64,000 nucleotides of DNA from Azohydromonas australica DSM 1124. Its GTDB lineage: Bacteria > Pseudomonadota > Gammaproteobacteria > Burkholderiales > Burkholderiaceae_C. Below are positions 23,901 through 34,003 of the stretch, piece by piece (the stretch's first letter is position 1; every line of letters starts with the position of its first letter). A program made the translations under genes and the position numbers. The DNA is taken from NCBI RefSeq assembly GCF_000430725.1, contig NZ_KE387211.1, positions 93,007-157,006 on the forward strand, in the 5' to 3' direction. The notes beneath the pieces are model-generated. The model did no database searches. It was not told the DNA's origin and saw only the letters and a list, made by a program, of their open reading frames with translations.

Positions 23901-26014
23901 CCGACCAGCAGACGCCCGATGCCCTGGACGCGCTGCACGCGGCGCAGGCCTGGCGCCTGGCCTTCTGGCGCGTGGCCTCGGAGGAGATCAACTACCGGCG
24001 CTTCTTCGACGTGAACGAGCTGGCCGCACTGCGCATGGAGGAGCCGGCGGTGTTCGAGGCCACGCACGGCCTGGCGCTGGAGCTGTGCGCCGCGGGCGTG
24101 GTGGACGGGCTGCGCATCGACCACCCCGACGGGCTGCACGACCCGGCGCAGTACTTCAACTGGCTGCAGCAGGGCTACGCGCGCCGCGTGGGGCTGCTGC
24201 TGCCGCAGAAGGAGGACGGCGGCCGGCCCGCGCGCCCGCTGTACGTGGTGGCCGAGAAGATCACGGCCGGGCACGAGGACGTGCCGGAGCACTGGGCGCT
24301 GCACGGCACCACCGGCTACCGCGCGATGAACGTGCTCAACGGCGTGCTGATCGACTGCAACGCGCGCGAGCGCCTGGACCGCATCTGGCAGGCCGTCAGC
24401 GGCGAGGACGAGCCCTTCGAGGAAGTGGGCTACCAGGGCAAGCAGCTGATCATGCGGGTGTCGCTGAGCTCGGAGCTGACGGTGCTGGCGACGGAGCTGC
24501 TGCGCATCGCGCGCTCGCACCGGCGCACGCGCGACCACGGCCTGAACAACCTGCGCCGCGCGCTGGCCGAGGTGGCGGCGTGCATGCCGGTGTACCGGAC
24601 CTACATCGTCGACAAGCCGTCGGCGCAGGACCGGCGCTTCATCGACTGGGCGGTGGCGCAGGCGCGCCGGCGCAGCCGCGCGGCCGACACCACCGTGTTC
24701 GACTTCGTGCGCAGCACGCTGCTGGCGGAAGCCGTGGAAGGCGCGGACGAGGCGCTGCGCGAGCGGGTGCGGCGCTTCGCGATGCGCTTCCAGCAGTTCA
24801 CGGCGCCGGTGACGGCCAAGGGCGTGGAGGACACGGCCTTCTACCGCTTCAACCGCTTCCTGCCGCTGAACGAGGTGGGCGGCGAGCCGGGCACCTTCGG
24901 CATGACGTTGCGGGCCTTCCACGGCGCCAACGGCGACCGCGCCGCGCGCTGGCCGCACACGATGCTGGCGACCTCCACGCACGACAACAAGCGCAGCGAG
25001 GACGTGCGCTGCCGGCTGGACGTGCTGAGCGAGTTCCCGGCCGCGTGGCGGCTGTCGCTGCGGCGCTTCTACAAGGCGCCGCAGCTGCAGCGCGCGCGGG
25101 TGGCGGCGCAGGAAGGCCACCAGATGCCCGCACGCGCCGACGAGTACCTGCTGCTGCAGACGCTGCTGGGCACGCTGCCGGCGCAGGGGCTGACGGAGGA
25201 GGCGCTGCCCGAGTACCGCGAGCGCATCGAGCGCTACGCGCTCAAGGCGGTGCGCGAGGCCAAGCGCCACAGCAGCTGGGTGAACCCGGACGCCGAATAT
25301 GAAGAAGCGCTGCTGACGTTCATCCGCAGCGCGCTGCCGCGGGTGAAGCCGAACCCGCTGCTGACGGAGATCCAGGCGCAGGCGGAGGTGCTGGCGTGGT
25401 TCGGCGCGCTGAACTCGCTGACGCTGGTGCTGCTGAAATACACGCTGCCCGGCGTGCCGGACCTGTACCAGGGCAACGAGCTGCCGGACTTCAGCCTGGT
25501 GGACCCGGACAACCGCCGTCCGGTGGACTACGGCCGGCGCAGCCGGCTGCTGGAGCAGTTCGAGACACTGTCGGCGAGCCCCGACGGGCTGGTGAACGTG
25601 CAGGAGCTGACGCCCTCGCTGCACGACGGCCGGCTGAAGCTGTGGCTGACGTGGCGGCTGCTGCAGTGGCGCGCGGAGAGCCCCGGGCTGTTCCGCGACG
25701 GCAACTACCAGCCGCTGAGCGCTGCCGGCGCGCGCGCCGACCACGTGATCGCCTTCGCGCGCGAGACGGCGGACGGGCAGCGGCTGATCAGCGTGGGCGG
25801 GCGCTTCTTCGCGCGGCTGCTGGGCCTGCAGATGGGCTGGCCGTTGGGCGAGGAGGCCTGGGGCGACACCACCGTCGAGATGCCGGCCTGGGCGGAAGGG
25901 CTCACGCTGCGCAACGTGCTCACCGGGGAAAAGCACGCGGTGCGGGACGGGAAGCTGCGGGTGGCGGAGGTGTTCGGGACGCTGCCGGCGGGGGGGCTGG
26001 TGGTGGAGGGGTGA
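20936..26014 (+). CDS. treY: MalQ-TreY fusion: 4-alpha-glucanotransferase / malto-oligosyltrehalose synthase
   Basis: 1,692 residues, about the sum of two enzymes. Residues 1 to about 735 are a GH77 amylomaltase: RNWGIGDFTDL, NPLHALFSHNPYHISPYSPS, nucleophile Asp483 in LRIDHVMGL, acid/base Glu531 in VIGEDLG, and STHDLPTLAGWW. From about 738 a TreY (GH13_26) domain begins with PRATYRLQFHKDF. It continues with YCSPLMRARPGSMHGYDV, DLVPNHMG, Asp1062 in LRIDHPDGLHDP, Glu1107 in VVAEKI, and STHDNKRSEDVR. MalQ redistributes glucans into chains long enough for TreY, which converts the reducing end to trehalose. There is no stop or frameshift at the junction (nt about 23150), so the fusion is genuine. 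The start ATG overlaps treZ. Both catalytic sets look intact. Confidence 0.93.
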   Translation: MAEDLLRRWCERLKVGTEWHDVWGQRHEVPDVGLKAILAELGVKSLDAEALDAAEAADWHQPLPPVLAVKADEERFDLPLKLPREVRLLRWTIHEEEGAVHSWDADADALPQQAQAVVHGRAMRALRLSIGTRLPAGYHRLVLETEGIALGECLLIAAPARCWRPPALQEDGRVWGPALQLYALRSQRNWGIGDFTDLAELVAEFGERGAGIVGLNPLHALFSHNPYHISPYSPSSRSQLNTIYLDVEAVEDFRECDSAQALVRSAGFQNRLQQLRDAPQVDYPGVAAAKAEVLRRLYAHFRERHLDTASARGRAFRAFQSDRGEALRLFATFEALQARFHAQDGNVWGWPVWPDAFRDPRGEAVRRFQREQREAVELHEYLQWQADLQLARVSHRCRSRGLAVGLYLDLAVSVDRAGADAWGHAALYAAGATVGAPPDEINVQGQDWGLPPLHPQRLLNSKLRFFIETLRANMRHAGALRIDHVMGLMRLYWIPPEGGATRGAYVHYPLKELMAVVAVESQRNQCMVIGEDLGTVADEVRAALAEAEVLSYRLLYFERGEGGAFKAPEEYPRAALVAISTHDLPTLAGWWTGHDLQVRKGLGLYLDDAVYEEQLVGRAQEKYRLLLALRHAELLPPDVSIDLGHPPPLTQPLVEAVHAYMARTPSWVLMVQLEDALGVLDQPNLPGTVNEHPNWRQKLPLPLDALVADERVLSLSRVLAQLRPHAPLQALQRPRAQAVVPRATYRLQFHKDFNFEAATAVLPYLQRLGISHVYCSPLMRARPGSMHGYDVVAHDEFNPELGGREGFERFAAAAKEHGLGIILDLVPNHMGVLGGHNAWWSDVLEHGEASAYARYFDIDWQPVDPALHGKVLLPVLGQHFGQVLEAGELKLVFEPERGAFALQYWEHRFPLDPRTAAPLLERAATFLEGASSLALQSLATACRHLPAREDAAPQARFERQRDQALLKERLMALLREDGRVQGAIEAALADQQTPDALDALHAAQAWRLAFWRVASEEINYRRFFDVNELAALRMEEPAVFEATHGLALELCAAGVVDGLRIDHPDGLHDPAQYFNWLQQGYARRVGLLLPQKEDGGRPARPLYVVAEKITAGHEDVPEHWALHGTTGYRAMNVLNGVLIDCNARERLDRIWQAVSGEDEPFEEVGYQGKQLIMRVSLSSELTVLATELLRIARSHRRTRDHGLNNLRRALAEVAACMPVYRTYIVDKPSAQDRRFIDWAVAQARRRSRAADTTVFDFVRSTLLAEAVEGADEALRERVRRFAMRFQQFTAPVTAKGVEDTAFYRFNRFLPLNEVGGEPGTFGMTLRAFHGANGDRAARWPHTMLATSTHDNKRSEDVRCRLDVLSEFPAAWRLSLRRFYKAPQLQRARVAAQEGHQMPARADEYLLLQTLLGTLPAQGLTEEALPEYRERIERYALKAVREAKRHSSWVNPDAEYEEALLTFIRSALPRVKPNPLLTEIQAQAEVLAWFGALNSLTLVLLKYTLPGVPDLYQGNELPDFSLVDPDNRRPVDYGRRSRLLEQFETLSASPDGLVNVQELTPSLHDGRLKLWLTWRLLQWRAESPGLFRDGNYQPLSAAGARADHVIAFARETADGQRLISVGGRFFARLLGLQMGWPLGEEAWGDTTVEMPAWAEGLTLRNVLTGEKHAVRDGKLRVAEVFGTLPAGGLVVEG

Positions 26015-26177
26015 GTCCGGCGTTTTCACGCCTTGGCAGCCTTTCCGCAACGACACCACGCCCCTGACAACGCCACTGCCCCCTGTCGCGACTTTTTCAC
26101 GCCCCGTTACCACCTGCCCGCCAATTCGGCCGGGCAGACTAACGGGCTGTTACAGAACAAGACGTACCAGGGAGCGT

Positions 26178-26582
26178 ATGGCCATCGGAAGAAGAGCCAA
26201 GGGCAAGGGAAGAAGCAAGGGCAAGGGCGACAAGTCGGCCCGCAGGGAGATCAAGGCCGCGCAGGCCTACGTCAAGCGTTGCTTCAGGCAGTTCTCGCTG
26301 TTCACGCGGGCGGAGCTGGACCTCGGCGCGGCGCAGGTGGCGGACCGCTACCAGGCCAACCAGGCCGACCGCACGCTGGCCGCCAAGCTCCTGCTCATTA
26401 CCACGGCACGGAGCGATTGCCCGGAAGATTTCAAGCCCTCCGCCATCAAGCGCTATTTCTTCCTGCCTGGCACGACCGAGCACTGCGTCAACCACTTCCT
26501 GGCCGACCGGTTCTCGCTGTCCAGGCACGTGAGCGACGAGCGGATGCTTGGCCTGATCGAGAGCGGCGGCAGCGGGCGATAG
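26178..26582 (+). CDS. hypothetical protein with Lys/Gly-rich N-terminus
   Basis: 134 residues, not recognised. The N-terminus (GRRAKGKGRSKGKGDKSAR) is very basic and low-complexity. The remainder looks folded and mostly helical (EIKAAQAYVKRCFRQF, AAQVADRYQANQADRTLAAKLL). It has two isolated cysteines in a region ending KRYFFLPGTTEHCVNHFL. GGGAG lies 3 nt before the ATG, rather close. Codon use is less GC3-extreme than in the trehalose genes. No signal peptide or membrane segment. It stands alone between treY and a sensor kinase. A basic tail on a small helical protein could mean nucleic-acid contact, but nothing specific supports this. Confidence 0.6.
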   Translation: MAIGRRAKGKGRSKGKGDKSARREIKAAQAYVKRCFRQFSLFTRAELDLGAAQVADRYQANQADRTLAAKLLLITTARSDCPEDFKPSAIKRYFFLPGTTEHCVNHFLADRFSLSRHVSDERMLGLIESGGSGR

Positions 26583-26672
26583 ATCACCCGGCGCGCTGTC
26601 GGGCCAGGTCACGAACGTTGTTTGTAACCCCTGGTAGCCTGCGCTTTTCGCCCAGGGACCCGTCGCTTCATC

Positions 26673-28886
<2,214 letters not shown>

Positions 28887-28901
28887 CGTCCCGCTTCCCC
28901 C

Positions 28902-30314
28902 TCAGCGCAGCGGCAGTCCCACCCGCACCAGCAGCCCGCCCAGCGCCGACGCCTCCAGCGCCAGCGTGCCGCCATGCAGCCGCGCAAGCTCGTCGGCGAT
29001 GGCCAGGCCCAGGCCGCTGCCGGGCTGGCGCTCGTCCAGGCGCTGCCCGCGCTGCAGCGCCGCCTCGCGCTGCCCGGCCGCGATGCCCGGGCCGTCGTCG
29101 TGGATCTCGATCACCGCCAGGGCCGCCGCGCCGGGCGCGCCCTCCACGCGCACGCTCACCCGCACCCGGCCGCGCGCCCATTTGCAGGCGTTGTCCAGCA
29201 GGTTGCCCAGCAGGTCATGCAGCGTGTCCGAGGCCATCGCCACCCGGGGCGATGCCGGCGGCAGGTCCCGCTCGAAGCGCAGCTGCCGCGCCGCGTACAG
29301 CCGCTCCAGGACGCGCAGCAGGTCCTGCAGCACCGGCGACACGGGCGTGCCGGCGGCCGCGCCGGGCGTGGTGTCCAGCGCCCGCGCCGCGGCCCGCGCG
29401 CGCACCAGGTGCAGCTCCACCAGTCGCTGCAGCAACGCCAGCTGGGCCCGCACCAGCGCGCCGTCCTCGCCCGGCCAGTGCGTGGCGGCGTTGCCGATGA
29501 CGGCCAGCGGCGTCTTCAGGCCGTGCGCCAGGTTGCCGGACTGCTCGCGCGCCTGCCGCACCAGCCGCTCGTTGTCGTCCAGCACGGCGTTGAGGTCGGC
29601 CACCAGCGGCTGCACCTCGGCCGGGTAGCGGCCCTCGATGCGCTGCGACTGGCCGCCGCGCAGGCGCTGCAGCGCCGACTGCAGCCGCCCCAGCGGCGCC
29701 AGCCCGGAGCGCACCTGCAGCCAGGCCGCCCCCCACAGCACCAGCGCCAGCACGCCCAGCGCCGCGGCGACCGTCAGCGCGTAGCTGCGCGCCAGGCTGC
29801 GCAGCCGCGTGGCGTCGGCGCCCACGGCCACCACCACCGGCACGTCCAGCCCGGCCAGCTCCACGCGCCGCGCCCACAGCAGCAGCGGCTGATCGCCCGG
29901 GCCGGTGGCGCTGAAACGCCCGGTGGCGCCAGGGTCCATGGCGGACCACCGCGCGGCCAGCGCCGGATCGTGCGGCGCGTCCCACCACGAGCGCGAGCGC
30001 AGCAAGGTGCCGTCGCCCTGCACCAGCCAGTACAGCCCGCCCAGCGGCTGGCGAAAGGCGGGATCGGGCGGCTCGCGCTGCAGCCGCAGGCGCGGCGAGG
30101 GCGCGGCGCCGTCCGCGCCGAGGGCCGGGACGACCTCCACCGCCAGGCCGGCGGTCAGCGCATCGAGCTGGACCCGCGCCCGCTCGGCCAGCTCCTGCTC
30201 CACGTGGTGGCTGAACAGCAACACCAGCAGCACGCCCACCGCGGCCAAGCCCAGCGCGATCCACAGCGCCGCCGCCAGCAGCAGGCGGCGGCGCAGCGAG
30301 CCTGCGCCGGTCAC
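28902..30314 (-). CDS. OmpR-system sensor histidine kinase (PhoQ/QseC-like)
   Basis: 470 residues from a GTG whose bases overlap the TGA of the upstream regulator. An N-terminal helix (LLLAAALWIALGLAAVGVLLVLLF), a periplasmic domain of about 150 residues and a second helix near 180-200 (LTVAAALGVLALVLWGAAWL) are followed by HAMP. The HisKA has its His in NLAHGLKTPLAVIGN. The HATPase shows LLGNLLDNACKWA, IHDDGPGI and GSGLGLAI. The 'A-H-x-L-K-T-P-L' H-box is typical of PhoQ/QseC-group kinases. Partner: the overlapping OmpR-type regulator. The co-transcribed PepSY protein and the divergent PepSY gene suggest a signal involving envelope proteins or cations (inference). Confidence 0.92.
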   Translation of the reverse strand: MTGAGSLRRRLLLAAALWIALGLAAVGVLLVLLFSHHVEQELAERARVQLDALTAGLAVEVVPALGADGAAPSPRLRLQREPPDPAFRQPLGGLYWLVQGDGTLLRSRSWWDAPHDPALAARWSAMDPGATGRFSATGPGDQPLLLWARRVELAGLDVPVVVAVGADATRLRSLARSYALTVAAALGVLALVLWGAAWLQVRSGLAPLGRLQSALQRLRGGQSQRIEGRYPAEVQPLVADLNAVLDDNERLVRQAREQSGNLAHGLKTPLAVIGNAATHWPGEDGALVRAQLALLQRLVELHLVRARAAARALDTTPGAAAGTPVSPVLQDLLRVLERLYAARQLRFERDLPPASPRVAMASDTLHDLLGNLLDNACKWARGRVRVSVRVEGAPGAAALAVIEIHDDGPGIAAGQREAALQRGQRLDERQPGSGLGLAIADELARLHGGTLALEASALGGLLVRVGLPLR

Positions 30315-30976
30315 GCCGCGGCCTCGCCGACGCGCCAGCCCAGGCCGCGCACGGTGGCGATGAAGCCCGGGGGCAGCTTGCGGCGCAGCCGCGCGATGAA
30401 CACGTCCAGCGTGTTGCTGTCGCGGTCGGCGTCCTGCGCGTACAGGTGCTCGGACAGCTCGGCCCGCGCCACCACGCGCCCGCGCTGATGCATGAGGTAG
30501 GCCAGCACGCGGTACTCGTGCGCGGTCAGCGCCACGGCCCGGTCCTCGACTTCCAGCGTGCAGCCGCGCGTGTCCAGCCGCACGGCGCCCAGTGTGAGCA
30601 CCGGGCTGGCCAGGCCGCTGCTGCGCCGCACCAGCGCCCGCAGCCGCGCCACGAGCTCTTCCATCTGGAAGGGTTTGCTCAGGTAGTCGTCGGCGCCGGC
30701 GTCGATGCCCAGCACCTTCTCCTGCCAGCTGCCGCGCGCGGTGAGCACCAGCACCGGCACGGCCGAGCCGGCGGCGCGCCAGGCCCGCAGCACGGACAGG
30801 CCGTCCTGGCCCGGCAGGCCCAGGTCCAGCACCACGGCGTCGAAGGGCAGCTCACGGCCCAGGTGCTCGGCGTCGATGCCGTCGCCCGCCACGTCCACCG
30901 CGAAGCCGGCCGCCCGCAGCGCCTGCTGGAGCTGCCGCGCCAGCGCCGGCTCGTCTTCCGCCACCAGCACCCTCAT
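30311..30976 (-). CDS. OmpR/PhoP-family response regulator
   Basis: 221 residues from ATG 30976, which overlaps the stop of the PepSY gene (ATGA). The frame is open upstream but only this start gives a normal receiver (MRVLVAEDEPALARQLQQAL). The phospho-Asp is in VVLDLGLPGQDG and the conserved Lys in YLSKPFQ. The C-terminal winged helix contains LTAHEYRVLAYLMHQRG, ELSEHLYAQDADRDSNTLDVFIARLRRKL and ATVRGLGWRV, the OmpR/PhoP DNA-binding signature. It presumably binds the paired direct repeats at 31451-31487 between this operon and the divergent PepSY gene. The kinase follows with a 4-bp overlap. Confidence 0.94.
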   Translation of the reverse strand: MRVLVAEDEPALARQLQQALRAAGFAVDVAGDGIDAEHLGRELPFDAVVLDLGLPGQDGLSVLRAWRAAGSAVPVLVLTARGSWQEKVLGIDAGADDYLSKPFQMEELVARLRALVRRSSGLASPVLTLGAVRLDTRGCTLEVEDRAVALTAHEYRVLAYLMHQRGRVVARAELSEHLYAQDADRDSNTLDVFIARLRRKLPPGFIATVRGLGWRVGEAAA

Positions 30977-31422
30977 CGCTTGTCTCCCGGTAGGGCGGCG
31001 GCCGGTGCCGGCGTGCGGCGGAACGCGGTTTCCAGCCGTGGCCCTTGCAGCGACAGCCAAGTGCCGTCGCGGGCGTCGAGCTCGATCTCCAGGCGCCGGC
31101 CATCGGGCAGCAGCCACTTCAGCTCGTATTCCAGGCGGCCGTCGTCGTCGTCCAGCTCGGCCTCCAGCAGCCGTCCGGGCAGCAGCGCCGACACCTGCCG
31201 CACCAGCTGCTCCAGCGCCAGGATGCGCCCGCGGCCCCGCTCGATGGCCGCGCGGTCCTGGCTGTCGCCCCAGGCCGGCACCCCGCCGAGGCCCAGCGCC
31301 AGCGCCGCCGCCAGCGCCAGGCCGGGCAACGCGAGTTGGCGCCGGCGCGCGCGGGCATGGGGTGCGCGGGACGAAGGCCCGGGCGGGCGGCGACGGTGAA
31401 AGCGGAGAGCTGGCAGCGGCAT
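30973..31422 (-). CDS. PepSY-like periplasmic protein, first gene of the two-component operon
   Basis: 149 residues. The basic N-terminus is followed by a hydrophobic segment (LALPGLALAAALALGLGGVPAWG), a signal peptide or anchor. The mature part has the PepSY-type pattern of a helix (RILALEQLVRQVSALLPGRLLEAEL) and two strands (RLEYELKWLLPDGRRLEIELDARDGTWL). PepSY domains are found in peptidase inhibitors and in small envelope proteins linked to two-component systems. The stop overlaps the regulator start by ATGA, giving translational coupling. The start could be further in than 31422, since the first 25 residues are Arg/Pro-rich and the ribosome-binding site is unclear. Confidence 0.8.
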   Translation of the reverse strand: MPLPALRFHRRRPPGPSSRAPHARARRRQLALPGLALAAALALGLGGVPAWGDSQDRAAIERGRGRILALEQLVRQVSALLPGRLLEAELDDDDGRLEYELKWLLPDGRRLEIELDARDGTWLSLQGPRLETAFRRTPAPAAALPGDKR

Positions 31423-31450
31423 GGGCCGGGCAAGCGTAGCGCCGGCCGCA

Positions 31451-31487
31451 TGAACGCCCGGTGAACGCGCGGTTCATGGGCCGTTCA
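31451..31487. promoter_or_regulatory. symmetrical OmpR/PhoP-type operator between divergent PepSY genes
   Basis: TGAAC (31451-31455) repeats 11 bp later (31462-31466). GTTCA (31472-31476) repeats 11 bp later (31483-31487). The right pair is the reverse complement of the left pair, so the whole is TGAAC-N6-TGAAC-N5-GTTCA-N6-GTTCA. Direct half-sites at 11-bp period are the known binding mode of OmpR/PhoP winged-helix dimers. Two oppositely oriented dimer sites between divergent genes suggest simultaneous control of both. The regulator encoded here is the natural candidate. Confidence 0.65.
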
Positions 31488-31545
31488 TGCGGCGGGGCGC
31501 AGCATCCGGGCCCTGTCCAACTCGAACCCCACCGTGGAGCAAGAC

Positions 31546-31857
31546 ATGACGACCCCGAGCAAGCACCGCCTCCTGGGCGCCGCCCTCCTCGCCGCGGCCG
31601 CCGCCATCGGCGTCCAGGCCCAGACCGTGACGCCCGCGCCGGCGGCGACTCCCGCCACGGCGGCGCCCACCTTGACCATGCAGCAGGTCATCGAGCGCCT
31701 GGCCGCGCGCGGCTACCGGGACATCAGCGAGATCGAGCTGGAGCGCGACGGCAGCTACGAGGTCGAGGCCCGCGACGGCCAGGGGCGCAAGGTCGAGCTG
31801 AAGGTGGACGGCCGCACCGGCGAGCTGCTGGCGCAGGACATCAAGGTCCGGCACTGA
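31546..31857 (+). CDS. PepSY-domain periplasmic protein
   Basis: 103 residues from ATG 31546, chosen because GGAG lies 6 nt upstream; an upstream in-frame GTG at 31534 is weaker. The signal peptide (HRLLGAALLAAAAAIGVQAQ) is followed by an Ala/Pro/Thr linker and one PepSY unit: TMQQVIERLAARGYRDISEI, ELERDGSYEVEARDGQG, then VDGRTGELLAQD. This is the same fold type as the divergently encoded first gene of the two-component operon, and the symmetrical operator between them implies joint control. Small secreted PepSY proteins are frequent targets of PhoP/QseB-type regulators in Burkholderiales. Biochemical function is unknown. Confidence 0.85.
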   Translation: MTTPSKHRLLGAALLAAAAAIGVQAQTVTPAPAATPATAAPTLTMQQVIERLAARGYRDISEIELERDGSYEVEARDGQGRKVELKVDGRTGELLAQDIKVRH

Positions 31858-31871
31858 AAGGGGACGGCGGC

Positions 31872-32330
31872 ATGAAACCCATCCTCTGGTTGACGAGCCT
31901 GGTGCTGGCGCTGGCCTGGACCGCGGGCGCCTGGGGCCTGAGCGAGGCGGTGCAATGGGCCGTGGCGCTGCCGGCCTCGGGCGCGGCCCCGGCGCTGGCG
32001 CAGTCGGTGGCCACCTGGACGGCGCCCGCCTGGCTGGAACTGTGGCTGGAGATCGATCCGCAGGAGCTGCAGGCGCTGCGGGATTTCGCGCTGTGGGCCC
32101 TCGGGCAGCTGCAGCACCCGGCCGCGGCGCTGCAGGCGGCGCTGCCCTTCCTGGTGCCGCTGGTCTGGCTCGCCTGGGCGCTGGGCCTGGCGCTGCTGGT
32201 GGCACTGACGCTGGCCATGCAATGGGCGCTGGGCCGCCTGGTGCGGCTCGTGCGGCGGGCGGCGTCCGCCCGGCCGCAACGGCTGCAGCCCCGGCATCGC
32301 CCTGAAGAGGGAAGCGTGCAGGCGTCCTGA
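31872..32330 (+). CDS. hypothetical inner-membrane protein
   Basis: 152 residues, ATG 31872, 14 bp after the PepSY gene and preceded by a G/A-rich stretch (AAAGGGGACGG). Two hydrophobic regions: residues 3-24 (PILWLTSLVLALAWTAGAWGL) and about 94-122 (LPFLVPLVWLAWALGLALLVALTLAMQ), separated by an amphipathic Trp-rich segment (WTAPAWLELWLEI). The C-terminus is Arg-rich. No known family recognised. As the second gene after the divergent PepSY gene it probably shares the OmpR-type control. It may be a membrane partner of the PepSY protein (inference). Confidence 0.72.
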   Translation: MKPILWLTSLVLALAWTAGAWGLSEAVQWAVALPASGAAPALAQSVATWTAPAWLELWLEIDPQELQALRDFALWALGQLQHPAAALQAALPFLVPLVWLAWALGLALLVALTLAMQWALGRLVRLVRRAASARPQRLQPRHRPEEGSVQAS

Positions 32331-32512
32331 ACCCGGGCCCGCGGCGGGGCAACGGAAGGGGCGTCCGGGGACCGCGGGCCGCAGCGTGCACATGTCACGG
32401 CGGCCGGCGGGCCGGTGCGAACTGGCGGGCGATCGCCCGCCAATTGCGCCCTTGGTGCCGCGCGCGGCGCGCCACCATGCCGCCCTGAACCATGTCGAGT
32501 GCAGGAAAACCG

Positions 32513-33739
32513 ATGCTGACCCTCAAAGATGCGGCCCATCCCCAACTGCCGCTGGCCGATGCCGCGGAGGAGGCCGCGCTGCTGGAGCGATGCCGGCAGG
32601 AGTCCCTCAAGCTGCTCAAGCGCAACTGCACCACCGGCGGCGTGCTGGCGGCCACGCCGGGGGCGATGGCCGAATCGCGCAGCTACACCCGGGTGTTCGG
32701 GCGCGACGCGGCCATCTGCGTGCTGGCGATGGCCGGCAGCGGCGACCCCGTGCTGGAAGCCGGCGCGGTGGCCAGCCTGGACGCGCTGGCGCGCGGCCAG
32801 GCCGGCAACGGGCAGATCCCGAAATACGTCGATCCGGCCGGCACCGAGGCCGACTTCTGGTACCTGGGCTGCATCGACGCCACGCTGTGGTGGCTGATCG
32901 CGGTGGACCACGTGCGCCGCCACTCGGCCGATCCGGCGATGAAGACGCGCTGGCAGGCCGAGGTGGACCAGGCGATCCGGTGGCTGCAGGCGCAGGAGCA
33001 CCAGCGCTTCTTCCTGCTGCAGCAGAACGAGGCCAGCGACTGGGCGGACATCATGCCGCGCTCGGGCTACGTGCTCTACACGAACGCGCTGTGGTTCCGC
33101 GTCAAGTCGCTGTACGAGCTGCCGCAGTGGGAGGAGACGCGCTACCACTTCAACCACCTGTTCCACCCCTTCCACCGCGACCTGCCGGAGTACCGGCGCA
33201 GCCGGCTGATGGGCCATTACGCGCGCCGGGGCAAGGCGAGCCCGGGGCTGTACCTGAGCTTCGTGAACCTGTCCTTCGCGGGCGACGAGGGGGACGTGTT
33301 CGGCAACGTGCTGGCGGTGCTGTATGGGCTGGCGGGCGACTCGATGGCGCAGCAGGTGCTCAAGACGCTGCAGGCCGGCGGCGCGGGCACGCCCTACCCC
33401 GGGCGCTCGGTGCTGCAGCCGATCCACGAGGAGCACGAGCTGTGGCGCCAGTACATGGCGCGGCACCAGCAGAACCACCCGCACCAGTACCACAACGGCG
33501 GCATCTGGCCCTTCATCGGCGGCTTCTACGTGATGGCGCTGGCGCTGATGGGCCGGCGCGAGCTGGCACGCGCGGAGCTGGTCAAGCTGGCGCAAGCCAA
33601 CGCCGCGGCTGACTGGCGCTTCACGGAGTGGTTCCACGGCCGCTCGCTGCAGCCCTGCGGCATGGCCGGGCAGAGCTGGAACGCGGCGGCGTTCTTGACG
33701 GCGCTGCAGGCGGTGGAGGGCGGGCGGTTCAGCATGTGA
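32513..33739 (+). CDS. (alpha/alpha)6 glycosidase, GH100/GDE_C-like
   Basis: 408 residues from ATG 32513, which has AGGA at 6 nt spacing; an in-frame ATG at 32492 lacks a ribosome-binding site. Conserved-looking segments are the N-terminal SYTRVFGRDAAICVLAMA, the substrate-site ADFWYLGCIDATLWWLIA, NEASDWADIMPRSGYVLYTN and YHNGGIWPFIGGFYVMAL, and the C-terminal EWFHGRSLQPCGMAGQSWNA. This is the six-hairpin toroid of amylo-alpha-1,6-glucosidase-like and neutral-invertase-like (GH100) enzymes, with Asp/Glu acids in FGRD and NEASDWAD as likely catalytic groups. No signal peptide, so it is cytoplasmic. The substrate could be a glucan oligosaccharide or sucrose. A clear terminator follows. Confidence 0.75.
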   Translation: MLTLKDAAHPQLPLADAAEEAALLERCRQESLKLLKRNCTTGGVLAATPGAMAESRSYTRVFGRDAAICVLAMAGSGDPVLEAGAVASLDALARGQAGNGQIPKYVDPAGTEADFWYLGCIDATLWWLIAVDHVRRHSADPAMKTRWQAEVDQAIRWLQAQEHQRFFLLQQNEASDWADIMPRSGYVLYTNALWFRVKSLYELPQWEETRYHFNHLFHPFHRDLPEYRRSRLMGHYARRGKASPGLYLSFVNLSFAGDEGDVFGNVLAVLYGLAGDSMAQQVLKTLQAGGAGTPYPGRSVLQPIHEEHELWRQYMARHQQNHPHQYHNGGIWPFIGGFYVMALALMGRRELARAELVKLAQANAAADWRFTEWFHGRSLQPCGMAGQSWNAAAFLTALQAVEGGRFSM

Positions 33740-33800
33740 CGTACGGCGCTGGCGCCCGGAAGCCGCCGGGAGGGGCGGTCATTGACGGCAACGATCCCTG

Positions 33801-33824
33801 AAGGCCCCCGCGTGGGGCCTTTTT
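33801..33824 (+). terminator. intrinsic terminator after the glycosidase
   Basis: AAGGCCCC (33801-33808) pairs with GGGGCCTT (33814-33821) across a 5-nt loop and is followed by TTTTT. This is the best canonical intrinsic terminator in the window, about 60 bp after the glycosidase stop. Confidence 0.9.
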
Positions 33825-34003
33825 CCATGGGCTGGACCGGCCTGCCTCCAGGGATGCCGCAACCCTCGCTCGCCTAACATGCTTCTGGCGCTGCGCAGGC
33901 ATGAGGAAGAAGCTCATGGCGCTGCGACAGGCACGGGTGGGCAGAAGAAGCTCCGTGCCCAGGCCACGGCCGGCGATATCGGCGCGGGGCCGAGCCCGAA
34001 ACC

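Noticed and set aside
20615..26113. 1,832-residue open frame on the minus strand opposite treY
   Set aside because: Very GC-rich coding DNA leaves antisense frames open. The product is low-complexity Arg/Gln/His/Val and the plus strand encodes clear catalytic motifs over the same bases.
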